From: Leuctra nigra | Taxonomy: Eukaryota > Arthropoda > Insecta > Plecoptera > Leuctridae | Length of the DNA stretch: 64,000 nt | Assembly (NCBI GenBank): GCA_934045905.1 | Contig: OW203762.1 | Span: forward strand, 40,835,702 to 40,899,701 | Direction of reading: 5' to 3' | Part shown: positions 52,784 through 63,779 of the stretch, piece by piece | Position numbering within the stretch: the first letter of the stretch is position 1 | Layout: every line of letters starts with the position of its first letter | Notes under the pieces: model-generated | What the model saw: the letters and a program-made list of their open reading frames with translations, nothing else | The model's database searches: none | Told to the model about the DNA's origin: nothing | Made by a program: the position numbers and the translations under genes

Positions 52784-53039
52784 TAATAAAATTATAAATA
52801 TAATAATATGATAATTGATATTGTTTTCCCATTTCCAAAATCCCAAAATTTCTTCCCGCGATTAATTTAAATTTGCTTTGTTGTGATTGGTGAAAGAAGA
52901 GAAGAGAAGAGAAGATAAGCTGACCCTGACCTAACCCTGACCCTTTGCCCTGACCTGTCAGTTGTCACAAATAGCTGTCACTGACAGTCTGACAGAAGAA
53001 CGTCTTGGTTGTGAACTGTTCAACAATCTTGGTTACATT

Positions 53040-55376
53040 ATGGCTGTTAACAATAGTCTGAGTAAAAAGTACATTTATGATCTTCCATACGCTGAACGCA
53101 CACAATTATGTAATATACTTGATCAGGATAAAAAATGGGAAGAGCTTGGTAAGTTTAAAAGTGTGGCTATGGGTAACCAACTTGTTGCTTCTAGGAATCT
53201 TTGCTCATTACTCAAGATTTTCCTTGTTGGTGTCTGTCTTTAAATGTATTTAAATGTACACAGAATATATTTACTTTGTGATTTTCCTTGCGTGTGATTA
53301 GGTGGTATATATATGGAGTACACATACATGGAAATTGACAGCCTACGTCGAGAATTCTTTCGATGCAAATCTCCGACGCACGAACTTCTAGAAAAGTGGG
53401 GACACGATAATCACACCATCACCGAACTCTTCGTGCTTCTTTCCAGAATGCACCATTACCAAGCAATGCGTATACTGGAGCCATTTGGTACTTTTCAATT
53501 GTTTACATAAATTGTAACTTTGCAGTTTGCAAAATATGCAAAATAACTTCTAAAGGAAATGCGCGAATTAGTCACCTTACTCTCACTTACAGGCTTACGA
53601 ACGTACGAACTTCAGACAATTATAGTGGTGAATTCTTACATTCACAATTTGAAACCATTTATACGTGCTCCTACACTCTCACTTCAAAGCGGTTTTGCGA
53701 ATAAGCATTTGTTTCTCATCCAATAAAAACCTTTAATTTGCATTGAGCTTGACTACAAACAAAAACACATGACTTGGGTCATCTTATTGGTGGGTTTTAC
53801 TACTAGAAAAATGCTTTTCCTCAAAATGTAAAATCGCTTTGATGGGAATGAGCCTTTGAGGGTTTACGTTTTGGTTCTTGACAACTGGATAACGTTCCCA
53901 TTTATTTGTACGACACCATGCAATTTTTTTTTTCGACCAATTCGAAGATATTATTTAAGGTGCTGCAAGCGCGAGCGATTTTACTGCTTTTCGTAGACAC
54001 TTTTTGCGATACGATTGGAGACGAAATGGGTACACCAAATTATTTGAAATTTTAATCGTGATTAGATAAAAGACAAACTTAGGGTTATCCCTTGGTACAT
54101 TTTAAATTTTTTGTTTCGTTAATTAGTAATAATTAGTGGATTTTTGGTGAAAATTTTGCTAATTTCTCGTCTCCCTGGGCGCCGTATAAAATTAAATTTC
54201 AAAAATGTGCCAAGGGATAACCCTAAGTTTGTCTTTCATCTAATCATGATTAAAATTTGAGATCAATTGGTTTACGGGTTTGGTCTCCAATCGTATCGCA
54301 AATTTCTTCGTTTTGCGCGGTTTTATTGAATAACCGGCGCCTAATTAACGATGCAATAAGCAAAAATTAAAAAGGGTTACTAATATGCAATCAGACTGAT
54401 CATGTGAACATCCTGTAAAAGTTACACTCACTTATGTAACAATTTTTCCCTCTCAATTTTCTAAAACGGCCGAGCGCTAGTATCACCTTAAGCTTAAACA
54501 ATTGGAGGATTTTGCTGAAACTTAGTTGGATTTGAGACAATGTAGGTCGCAATGACTGGTCAAAATTTCAAATTGTTCGGACCAACCAATCGGAAGATTT
54601 TTTTAAATTTGAACCAATCAGCTGATGCCGGAATTCAAAAAAATTAGGATCTGCAACGCACCGAGATGGTCGGTACGTTTGTGCAAAATTTCAGCTCGAT
54701 CGAAGAAAAAATGAGACCTGTATAGCGGCACAGACAAAATGAACAGAGGTCCATGCCAAAATAGCCAAAAGGAGTCGCTCGCTCAACAATAATATGCTGG
54801 CTCAATTCTTAGCATTGAGGCCTCTGTCTTTGTAGACACTTTGACCACCTTGATAGAGGCGAGAGACAATCTTATCCAAGAACCTTCCAGATCTACCTAC
54901 ATTCAATGGACATATCTCGTAAACTAAATCTAGACTTAACATTGGAAAATATTTATATTTTTCCAGTTGATCCAAAATATCATCCTTTAATATATAAAGG
55001 AGAGGAGAATCTGAGCCAGCCTTTCAAGACACTTAACGCAACATCCAGCAATGTACCAGCATCTAGTCTGCCGTTGGACTCCAAGGCCATACAAGATCCA
55101 TCGCAGGATGACGCAGGATTAATGAGTGTCGCAGGTGCTCCTGGAAGTCCACAGCCGCACAAGACAATGGACTATGGACAACACAACATTAACACAACCA
55201 AAGCAGCTAATTTGCTTGTTGTCAATCAAGTAGAACTTCCGCCAGAGTTGGCCGAGGAGAAGATTATGAACGAAGCAGGAGGAACTACAGACTGTTCCCC
55301 CCTCTCTTCCTCATCCAACAGAACTCTGTCATCAGTCAGCCAGCTCACAGCCAAAGGTAAAACATTTGCTTTGTAG
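53040..55376 (+). CDS. Kinase-less pelle paralogue (copy B): death domain, linker, tail remnant
   Basis: Exon 1 is 53040-53148 and exon 2 is 53302-53487, with intact GT-AG borders matching copy A. Exon 3 begins at 54967. At about 55268-55270 it jumps from exon 3 of pelle into its tail exon (exon 9 of copy A), joined within a shared GAA and in frame (Met-Asn-Glu-Ala-Gly-Gly). The fused exon keeps the tail-exon donor at 55357. The last-exon acceptor, however, has been destroyed by an insertion at about 57446, so the simplest product reads into the intron and stops at 55376: about 234 residues. Death domain residues 8-98 are intact; differences from copy A there are I9K, T-to-E and Q-to-D around the WGH motif. 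There is no stop or frameshift. It could be a functional adaptor or decoy in Toll signalling, a young pseudogene still open by chance, or a haplotype artefact of assembly. Confidence 0.65.
53959..54487. mobile_element. TTAA-site (piggyBac-type) non-autonomous element, copy 2
   Basis: The element runs from GGTGCTGCAAGCGCGAGC to GCTAGTATCACC, flanked by TTAA (53955-53958 and 54488-54491). Copy A has one TTAA at the same place (GATATTATTTAAACTTGAAC, about 35627), so the target duplication is confirmed. It is nearly the same as 48619-49151. Confidence 0.9.
54500..54795 (-). mobile_element. Helitron-like repeat, inverted partial copy (copy B)
   Basis: Counterpart of 35640-35935, including the CGCTCGCTCA terminus at about 54778. 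It is part of the duplicated block. Confidence 0.5.
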
Positions 55377-55509
55377 AAGAAATTCGAGGAACTCATGTGA
55401 CTTTGAGCAAATTTGCACTGAAATTATATAAGTGTTTGGAATTCATCAGTCCTTTCTCCTGCCCTTCCAATGCAGGCGTTTTTGAATGACAATCGGAATA
55501 GCCACGAGT

Positions 55510-56502
55510 CAGGCGCGTAGGAACTTTATTTTGAGTGGGGGGGTCAAAATTATCGGGGATCGATCAATGTGAGAAAAAAGTTGTTCTCCGTTACAAGGGG
55601 GTCTGGGGGGCTCGCCACCCAGTTTGCCCCGCAGGGCCTTTTTTGAATTTTTGGTACAAAAGAATCGAATTTGAAGCTAAATAGCATTCTCATGAAAGAA
55701 ATTTACAATGTGTGATATGCAATAATCTGTAACTAGGTACTTGCTTAATCCCCATTGGCCCCGCAGGGAAATTTTGGATTTTTTGATACAAAAGAATCGA
55801 ATTTGAAGTTATTTTGGCATCATTTTCAAAGATATTTAAAATGTGTGATATGCAATATTCTTCGGAAAACTTTAGACAAAATGCATTATAATCTGTAAAT
55901 TTTTTATTTGATAACATCCCCAAGGGCCCCGCAGGGAATTTTTTGATTTTTTGATACAAAAGAATCAAATTTGAATAATTTTTGGCATTCTTTTCAAAAA
56001 AAAAAAAAATTTTTGATATGCAATATTCTTGGAAAACCTTAGTCACAATAATGTTTAGTCACATTAAAATCTGGTGATCTTTTTATTTGATATAATCCCC
56101 AATGGCCACGCAGGGAATTTTTTGAATTTGTAGTAAAAGAGAGTCGATTATGAATCGATTTTGGAATTCCTTTAAAAAAGGTTGCAATTTAAGCAACAGT
56201 AATGAGCAATAAGACCAATCTGTACCTCTGTGTTATGGTATCATAGTTTAACGTGTAATATTACATTATGTTGGACAAACAAGTTATTGTCTCATTGGTT
56301 GGAAATACCTCTGTTCAATTAGTTTTGCAAAACTTGGGAAAATTTTGAGAATTCAATTTCATAATGGAGCAAATCTGTGCATTTTTGGATCTCCCTATCA
56401 CATTTTTTGTATATCTGGGGGTGATATCTGGGGGTGTCGAGATGAAAAGTGGGGGGGTCATTGACCCCCACTCCCCCCCCCCCCCCCCTTCCTACGCGCC
56501 TG
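55510..56502 (+). mobile_element. hAT-type non-autonomous element with internal tandem repeats, 993 bp
   Basis: Termini CAGGCGCGTAGGAA and TTCCTACGCGCCTG are flanked by the perfect 8-bp duplication CCACGAGT (55502-55509 and 56503-56510). Copy A has the single site CCAAGAGT at about 46779. The interior holds about four repeats of roughly 160 bp marked by CCCCGCAGGGAATTTTTTGA-like text. G and C tracts sit inside both ends. It is related to 11594-12268. Confidence 0.9.
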
Positions 56503-56563
56503 CCACGAGTTGCAACCCTGTGTGATACACACTATAGACATGCAAAGATACCAATTCGGTTCT

Positions 56564-57016
56564 TGAGCGAGCGTAGCGAGTATCGCCATGGTACTGACAT
56601 TTTCTCTTTGTTTTTGCCAGCAGTGTTCAGGTTAAACCGTTCAACCAATCGATCTGAAATGTTGCACAAATACTATTTAATCTAATCGTGTGGTCTAGTG
56701 TCTTGTTTTGTAACAGGATCCAGTGATTTATTTGAAATTTAAACTGTTACCTACTGTATGACAGATCAACTTCAAATTTTGCATGGTCATCGGGACAACA
56801 GTTTAGTTGTTATTGTCAATTTTCAGACTAATTTATCACTACTTCAAGTTATTGACTTTTTTGGGATATTTAAGTGTGTTTGGAAATATTTGTCAAATTT
56901 CTTGAAGGAAATGTCATATATTTCTTGCACTGCTTCTTTGACAAGGTCAGAGCAGAAACTTACAAACCAATTGGCATAGGCTCGCTCATCAACTCGTCAC
57001 ACGTTTTTTTCCTAGT
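56564..57016 (+). mobile_element. Helitron-like repeat (copy B)
   Basis: Duplicated counterpart of 46839-47286, with the same termini TGAGCGAGCGTAGCGAG and TTTTTCCTAGT. Confidence 0.55.
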
Positions 57017-57445
57017 TATAATTCAGATCTTATCATATAGGAAGTATTTTTACATATTCTGACCATTGTTGCCCTTGAAGAACCAAAAAAATATAATCAT
57101 TCAGTTCTAGTTCTTCTGAAAAAACTTACCTTTAACGGTCTGGGTCCAAAATTATACTGTTTTTTTGTTCCGGTAAAACAAAGAAGTCCATATTGTCAGT
57201 CAAACAGGGTAATATTTTGTTGAATAGGGGCGAGTTCATAGTTAGCACTTTATAGGCCAAGTTGGAACTGCACTTTCCCTGTGATGGGGCAGGAGAAGGG
57301 ATGAAGATGTGAATTATGCGATCACTTTTTAATGTTTGTGATATTTCCATGATAAATATTTAATTTTCGTTCTTAGCAATTGGAAAATAGTAAACAAAAT
57401 TGTTTTTATGAATTGTAAATATAAACATATATTTCTGTTCTTGCA

Positions 57446-58765
57446 TAACAATAAATCTAGTGGAGCGGTCGCTCCACGCCAGCCAAGTCGTACGGCGCGC
57501 ACACTCATATAAAAAGGCTGGAGCAACCCACTTTTACTGTAAGCATCAAAGTGGCATTTTCGGCCTACTGGATCTCAAAATTGGAAAATCTCACATTGTT
57601 GCGAAATATCTTAATTTCGAGCTATGGCCCACCCTACAACATATACCAAATTTGGGAGCAATAGGTTACGCACTTTGCGAACTAGAGGGCCGTGAAAACC
57701 GTGAAATTGTACGGCTTTCAGATAATAATAATAATAATGATGATGATTCATCTTCCAATAAATTCCGCGGTCTCCGCCACAGCCTAAACGGCTGGGTTGA
57801 TTGACTCGAAATTTTCACCACATATACAGCTCGTCTGCCTGATGATACATTGCCCTTATGAATTTTTTGTGCCGCCATTTTGAAACCGGAAGTGACGTCA
57901 TATCTCAAAAACGGCTGAACCGATCGGAACGAAATTTGCGCCAATCGATTCAAACGGTCCTCTATATGAAATAACAATAGTTAAATTAAAGTTTTCTAAT
58001 TACTAAAACCGGAAATGACGTCATAGTTTAGCGAAATCTGCCTAAATTCACTTCCCTTTATATAAAAACCAACTACATTATTCAGAAGGCTTATAATGAA
58101 ATATTGGTATTTATATACATATTAATACAATGTGTAAGAGCTTTCAACCGCCATTTTGAAAACCGGAAGTGATGCCATATCTCGAAAACGGCTGGACCTA
58201 TTGGAACGATGCTTTCGCAATTCTTCATGGCATATCACTTTAAGTTTATATTTAGCTCTAAACAATATTTTTTTAGTAACTAATTCGGAAATGGCGTATT
58301 TTTTTAAAGGAATTAGCCATTGTTGCCCTAATAAGTTTACAAGTTGTGTAAATAAACTAAAAAAATAAGTGATATCCCCATAAAAAACACTCCGTGTAAA
58401 AAAACAGCCAAGTCTCTTCAACTAAAAAAAAAATATGAAATCTAAAAATTCTGCACTGAAACGTAGTGATATCAAAAAATGAGCCAAGTCAAAACTTTAT
58501 TTGAAAATTAAAAAATACTTGGCGCATCGTTTTTTTAGGGCATTGTAGGTATAGGTACTATAAGTTTATGTATTTATATCTAGCCTATACTTCTAAGCTA
58601 TTTATATACACGATGCGCCAAGTATTTTTTAATTTTCAAATAAAGTTTTGACTTGGCTCATTTTTTGATATCACTACGTTTCAGTGCAGAATTTTTAGAT
58701 TTCATATTTTTTTTTAGTTGAAGAGACTTGGCTGTTTTTTTACACGGAGTGTTTTTTATGGGGAT
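57446..58765. mobile_element. Insertion of about 1.3 kb replacing the last pelle acceptor in copy B
   Basis: Copy A reads TTCTTGCAGACAGTACATTT at the acceptor. Copy B matches only through TTCTTGCA (57445) and resumes at about 58766 (TTATTATTAACCGAG). The inserted DNA has an ATAATAATAATAATGATG simple repeat at about 57721 and blocks such as CCGGAAGTGACGTCA repeated at about 57887 and 58165. It ends with the foldback at 58374-58765. About 9 bp of target are missing, so this is not a clean transposition; at least two events may be stacked. Confidence 0.7.
58374..58765. repeat. Near-perfect 392-bp foldback
   Basis: Arms of roughly 155 bp (from ATCCCCATAAAAAACACTCC to about 58531, and the inverse from about 58610) surround a loop of roughly 80 bp. 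The arms are almost identical, so the structure is recent or kept by conversion. No clear target duplication. Confidence 0.85.
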
Positions 58766-59123
58766 TTATTATTAACCGAGTTTTAACTTTTAAGAAGTAA
58801 ATTCCCTTTTTATAGTTTTTTTATTGTTAGTATTATGGCCAATATGATGGAAAGATGGATCTTCCATTAGCAAAGAAAAATATCATTGTGCTCAGAAATA
58901 TGGCCACAAACTTTTCAGTGCTTACACTCTATAATATTTGAAGGATATGGGACCCTACATTTATATTATTATGTTATGTATTTAATAAACAAAATATATC
59001 TTTTTAACAAAATACAACTTGTTTTATGTAATATGTGAAGTGAATAGGTGTGAACTCCTTCCATAACCTTGGCAATGCAACTTCAAATGGTTCACAGTGT
59101 TCACCTCATTGGTTCACCGGAAC

Positions 59124-60300
59124 GCCAACTATCTCGGGGAAACTTTCGACACCGACGCTTCGATTCCATGTCATCTTCTTTCTTAGGTGTTTGTGAATTA
59201 TGAATAACGGTAAATGATATTCCGAGGTAGGTAGTACCTGGATCATGATCAGGTACCACGCTAGGACGGAACACCAGTTAACGCCAACTATCTCGGGGAA
59301 ACTTTCGACACCGACGCTTCGATTCCATGTCATCTTCTTTCTTAGGTGTTTGTGAATTATGAATAACGGTAAATGATATTCCGAGGTAGGTAGTACCTGG
59401 ATCATGATCAGGTACCACGCTAGGACGGAACACCAGTTAACGCCAACTTTCTCGGGGAAACTTCTGACGCCGACGCTTCGATTCCATGTCATCTTCTTTC
59501 TTAGGCGTTTGTGAATTATGAATAACGGTAAATGATATTCCGAGGTAGGTAGTACCTGGATCATGATCAGGTACCACGCTAGAACGGAACACCAGTTAAC
59601 GCCAACTATCTCGGGGAAACTTCTGACGCCGACGCTTCGATTCCATGTCATCTTCTTTCTTAGGCGTTTGTGAATTATGAATAACGGTAAATGATATTCC
59701 GAGGTAGGTAGTACCTGGATCATGATCAGGTACCACGCTAGGACGGAACACCAGTTAACGCCAACTATCTCGGGGAAACTTTCGACACCGACGCTTCGAT
59801 TCCATGTCATCTTCTTTCTTAGGTGTTTGTGAATTATGAATAACGGTAAATGACGCTCCGAGGTAGGTAGTACCTGGATCATTATCAGGTACCACGCTAG
59901 GACGGAACACCAGTTAACGCCAACTATCTCGGGGAAACTTCTGACGCCGACGCTTCGATTCCATGTCATCTTCTTTCTTAGGCGTTTGTGAATTATGAAT
60001 AACGGTAAATGATATTCCGAGGTAGGTAGTACCTGGATCATTATCAGGTACCACGCTAGGACGGAACACCAGTTAACGCCAACTATCTCGGGGAAACTTT
60101 CGACAAAGACACTTTGTGATTCCACGTCGCCAACCGATTTCTGTGCAGTCCTCAGTCATCTTGCGTGTTTTCGGTGAAGTTAGTGTAACAGTAAATGAAA
60201 TTTAGTAGGTAGTAGTAGTACCACGATCAAAACAAGGTACACGCTATGACCAAACTCCAGTTAATGTCAACTATCTCAGAGACCGTTTCCATGGTCAGCC
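59124..60300. repeat. 159-bp minisatellite, six near-identical units plus degenerate ones
   Basis: Unit starts (CGCCAACTATCTCGGGGAAA) are at about 59124, 59282, 59441, 59600, 59759, 59918 and 60077; the last unit and one more up to about 60300 are degenerate. Units contain GGTAGGTAGTACCTGGATCA and a palindromic GATCATGATC. Because 159 is 3 x 53, one frame stays open for 339 codons on the minus strand (60125-59106). I regard that frame as a by-product of the repeat. The array starts about 20 bp after the end of duplication copy B. Confidence 0.9.
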
Positions 60301-60596
60301 AATTACAGTGCATTCCTCATCTTACGTGGTATTGGTGAATTAAGTACAAAACTATAAAAGAAATTTAGTACAGGTATCAGCGACATATTTGACAAATTAT
60401 AATGATATATTAAATCCTGTAAAAGCAAAACTCACCTTCTCCACTTTTTATGTAAAGAAAAAAAATTCGTGCAAAATTCTTCAAAACCTCATGCTATACA
60501 GGCATCTTTAAAGTTAAACCATGTTTAAATTTTAAAACTAAAACTGGGTCTTCTACTTCAGATAACAAATAAATCTTGCAATTATACAGCCTAAAT
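60301..60596. other. Non-coding, nothing recognised
   Basis: AT-rich sequence between the minisatellite and the next repeat. No frame or repeat of note. Confidence 0.4.
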
Positions 60597-61919
60597 CAGG
60601 GTTCCCAGCCAGGTCTCAAAAATGTATGGGCAATTTTGCTTAAAAATATGGGTCCTTCAATGGGATTTTATGGGTTTTAAAGGGTACATTTCTGATAAAA
60701 TGCATTTCCTAGATGCATTATATCGCATTTATTGAATACACATTTTGATCAGCTGAAGCTATTTAACACGTACTGCACTAAAATATCTAGAAATGCATAA
60801 TATTGTGACAGGGACAGCCAAGGTATGAAATGTTAAAAATCATTAGTCATTCATTACTTACTGAAACCAATTCTTCCTTATCTTAAACATGCAGATTATT
60901 CGGTTCTTTACCTATTTTGCCCATTCCCACTTTTACTTTCGCTACCCACTCTTTAAAGTACAATTCCCCCTTCCTAGCATTGTCGAGCTCAAAAAGTGCA
61001 TTTCAACAATATGCATAATAATCATTATAATTTATTAATTCACATTTAGACTAGGGTTGCCACCTTTCAATGCATGCAATCCGGGACAGAGGACTAGTTA
61101 ATACTTTTCGTGATGCAGTTATGGTGATTGGGGGGGGGGGGGGGGGAGGGGTATCGCCGAAATGTGAACTTTTTGGGGTACACCCTGCTTATGGCATCAA
61201 TTGGGTCCTGGGGGATGGTCTCCCAACAACACGCGGGTCCGGGCCGGGCAGGCCCGGGAAAATTTTGAATTTCAAGAATGAATTAAAGCCATTTTTATGA
61301 GTTTTGGACTTCAAATTTAAGCTATTTTTATGACCAAAAACTACCAGGTTATTGCGAAAATTTAGTTTAAATTGTATTAGTTTCCATATTTCTTCTCAAA
61401 TATTTAAATATCTTAAATTAATCGTCTGGCAACCCTGTGCAAGCGATATGACACGGGAAATTTTAAATAATGGATAATAAATATTGCGTTTTGAAGTTCA
61501 AAATTCAGAATTCCGACTATTGCTGTCCCGAAATGATTATTTCTAATTCTGGGAAAAGGACAACAATCCCGAAATATCTGGAATGGGCGGCAACCCTATA
61601 GTTTATACGGGACAATTCTTTGAGAAAACTCGCTAAATTGCACTTGAAACATTACACATGAAGCCTCAAATGTCATGCGGGTCCGGGCCGCACAGGCCCG
61701 GATTTTTTTTGAAATTTAGAAGTATGTTTGGACCATTTTTATGCGTTTTGGACAGTTTTCGGCGATTTATTTGGTAATTAATTGAAAAATATAATATCAT
61801 GGAATAGATTCCTCTTCATTTTATGGGTCAGACCTAGAAAAGTGGGAATTATAGTGCCTATAAATTGAAATGCTGAAAAAATGGGTTTTAGGGGTTTTAT
61901 GGGCCGCCTGGGTACCCTG
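60597..61919. mobile_element. Degenerate hAT-like composite, with a nested element
   Basis: Outer ends CAGGGTTCCCAGCC and GGCCGCCTGGGTACCCTG are roughly inverted. A second pair, TAGGGTTGCC (61052) and GGCAACCCTA (61598), suggests a nested element. A G run lies at 61129-61146. GGGTCCGGGCCG-type text recurs at about 61224 and 61680 and, in related form, in the element at 40504-41297. Target duplications could not be confirmed. Confidence 0.45.
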
Positions 61920-63448
61920 CTACATGGTTTATGGAAGCATTACTCGCCTTATCCACAAAATAAAGACTATAAGAGTGATACTTTCAAAACTCATCTAATC
62001 CACAAGCATTTTTCAACTGCTTGAAGAGTTTGATTGGGTTGGGATGCGTGACCTCAGCATCCCCTGTTTGGAAACTTGGAATTCCGAAAACGGCAATCGC
62101 GGTTTTTAGCTATAAAATGTTTCTTTTGTGCCAAGTCCTTCGACCCCTAATTTTAAAATCACATTTTTTAAAAGGGTGGATCAAAAAAGGGTTGAAGGGG
62201 TTTGAGGCAAACAAAACATTTTACGAAACAAACCAGTAGGTACAAACGAACAAACGATTGCAGTTTTGGGGGATTCCGGATCACAGCTCAACCAAAAATA
62301 ATTGAAAGTTGCTAATGCTATCATAATTTTTGATTTTGATGAAAGTTGGTATACTTGAAGATATGGTCAATCTAATGACCCAGTCTTTTTTAGATTTTTT
62401 GGCAACCAGTTTACTATTTAATGGGTTAACCAAATTTGGGCTCCGGAGGGGTATTTTTTGGGCTCGGAACAGAAAGAAGCTTATAACATTTAATATGTTC
62501 AAGACGAGCACAAACCTCTACAAGAGCTTATTTTAAAGGTATGATTGTCCTCTATGAAACACACTATGTGCACTCTTGTACATTGTTTACTGTCCGAGTA
62601 ATTGACCTTCACTTATTGTCCAGGTCTCAAAGCTCAACTGAAAAATTGTCCATCTCAGAATATCTCAAAATTTTGGGTAGATCATCCCATCTTAATAGAT
62701 GGAGGAACATTCCCTAAAGAATTTGTGATGGTAACTTTACACACTTTTTATATGAAATATTTTTTGAAAAAAAGGAAAAATAGGCGAAAACAATAACTTC
62801 CAATAGTAAGCTTATGGCAGCAGGCAGATATTCTAATTTCTTATTTTTCATTACTTGTGATCAACTAAATGTCAAACTACAATAAACTTTCAACTAAAAT
62901 ATCTTCGGTTTGGTTCGGTTCCATTCATTTTCACTTTTTGATGATTTTCTTACCTACTGATCAAAATGTTATTACTCTTGTTGATTAATGACATTTATCT
63001 ACTGGTGATTTGGATCATATTTTTTTTGTCTGGTGCTTAACGTCGCACTGTTTTGCAGCGAGGCTAATGGCGACGGAATTTTTTGGATCATATAAATATA
63101 TTTTAATCAATTTCATTTTTTTTATCAGTTTGTTGGAAATCATAGGCACCTACAGCATGTCAATCTTACTGATTCTACTCACTACTAAATGACCTCATAC
63201 ATCAAGTGCCTTCATTTCAGTAGGTATTTCGAATAGTAATAATTTTGACCCATGCAACCTTTCATTAAAAATTTACTGATTAAACAAACGATTGCCGTTG
63301 TCGGAATTCCAAATTTCCACAAATGGGGTAATTGGGGTAATTTACTTATTAATTTAAAAGCAGAATATAGCCTAGGTACCCCAAAATAATTGGATGACCT
63401 CGCTGGGTTAGTGCTAGCAGTCGATTGAAATGCCGTAACGTATAACTA
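61920..63448. other. Non-coding DNA, no gene recognised
   Basis: Short open frames here (for example 62021-62239 and 63010-63192) have low-complexity translations. A stretch at about 63030-63085 (GCACTGTTTTGCAG ... GGCGACGGA) resembles part of the SINE at the window end and may be a fragment of it. Confidence 0.4.
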
Positions 63449-63668
63449 CCCTGCTGAAAAATCAGTGCAAGATTTTGGCAAGATATTGCTAATCTTGGCG
63501 TATACGTATACATCAGTGATCTTGGCAAGGTCTTATATATTCTTGTTTATATATTTTAGAATCTAGCCAATAATTGTCAAGATGTGACCAGAAGTATGAT
63601 CTTTAAAGATCTTGCTAAATGTTACAAGATCTTGCCAAGATATTACTTAGCAAGATATTTCATCAGGG
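63449..63668. mobile_element. Mariner-type MITE, 220 bp
   Basis: Ends CCCTGCTGAAAAATC and the approximate inverse GATATTTCATCAGGG are flanked by TA (63447-63448 and 63669-63670). The interior is filled with AAGATCTTGCCAAGAT-type repeats. No coding capacity. Confidence 0.8.
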
Positions 63669-63779
63669 TATGATTCCCAACAAGTGGATAAAAAACAAGA
63701 ATTGAAATTACGTAGGTCTAATTCAAATAGTATGTGGGTATGCATAAAATCACCAGTCAACATTTTTATTTTATTTTAT

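Larger units (their letters stand above)
51402..59102 (+). repeat. Segmental duplication, copy B (internally deleted)
   Basis: A direct copy of 32361-48100, starting at the same point in the IARS2 tail (CAAACACCCACTAAGTCTCG). It lacks copy-A sequence 36430-46545. It gained elements at 51786-51875, 52041-52236, 52510-52783, 53959-54487, 55510-56502 and about 57446-58765. The IARS2 part is only the last codons plus 3' UTR, so it is not a gene. Confidence 0.93.

Noticed and set aside
53040..55376. Copy B as a processed retrocopy of pelle
   Set aside because: Introns 1 and 2, upstream sequence and downstream intron sequence are retained, so it is a DNA-level segmental duplication.
57460..57804. 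114-codon frame in the copy-B insertion
   Set aside because: It ends in a run of Asn/Asp/Ser codons from a simple repeat and lies in transposon-like DNA. No domain was recognised.
59106..60125. 339-codon open frame on the minus strand
   Set aside because: It is produced by a 159-bp tandem repeat whose period is a multiple of three. It has no known domain and its sequence only repeats the array.
59124..60300. Possible CRISPR-like regular repeat array
   Set aside because: Units are contiguous 159-bp copies with no unique spacers, and the genome is eukaryotic.
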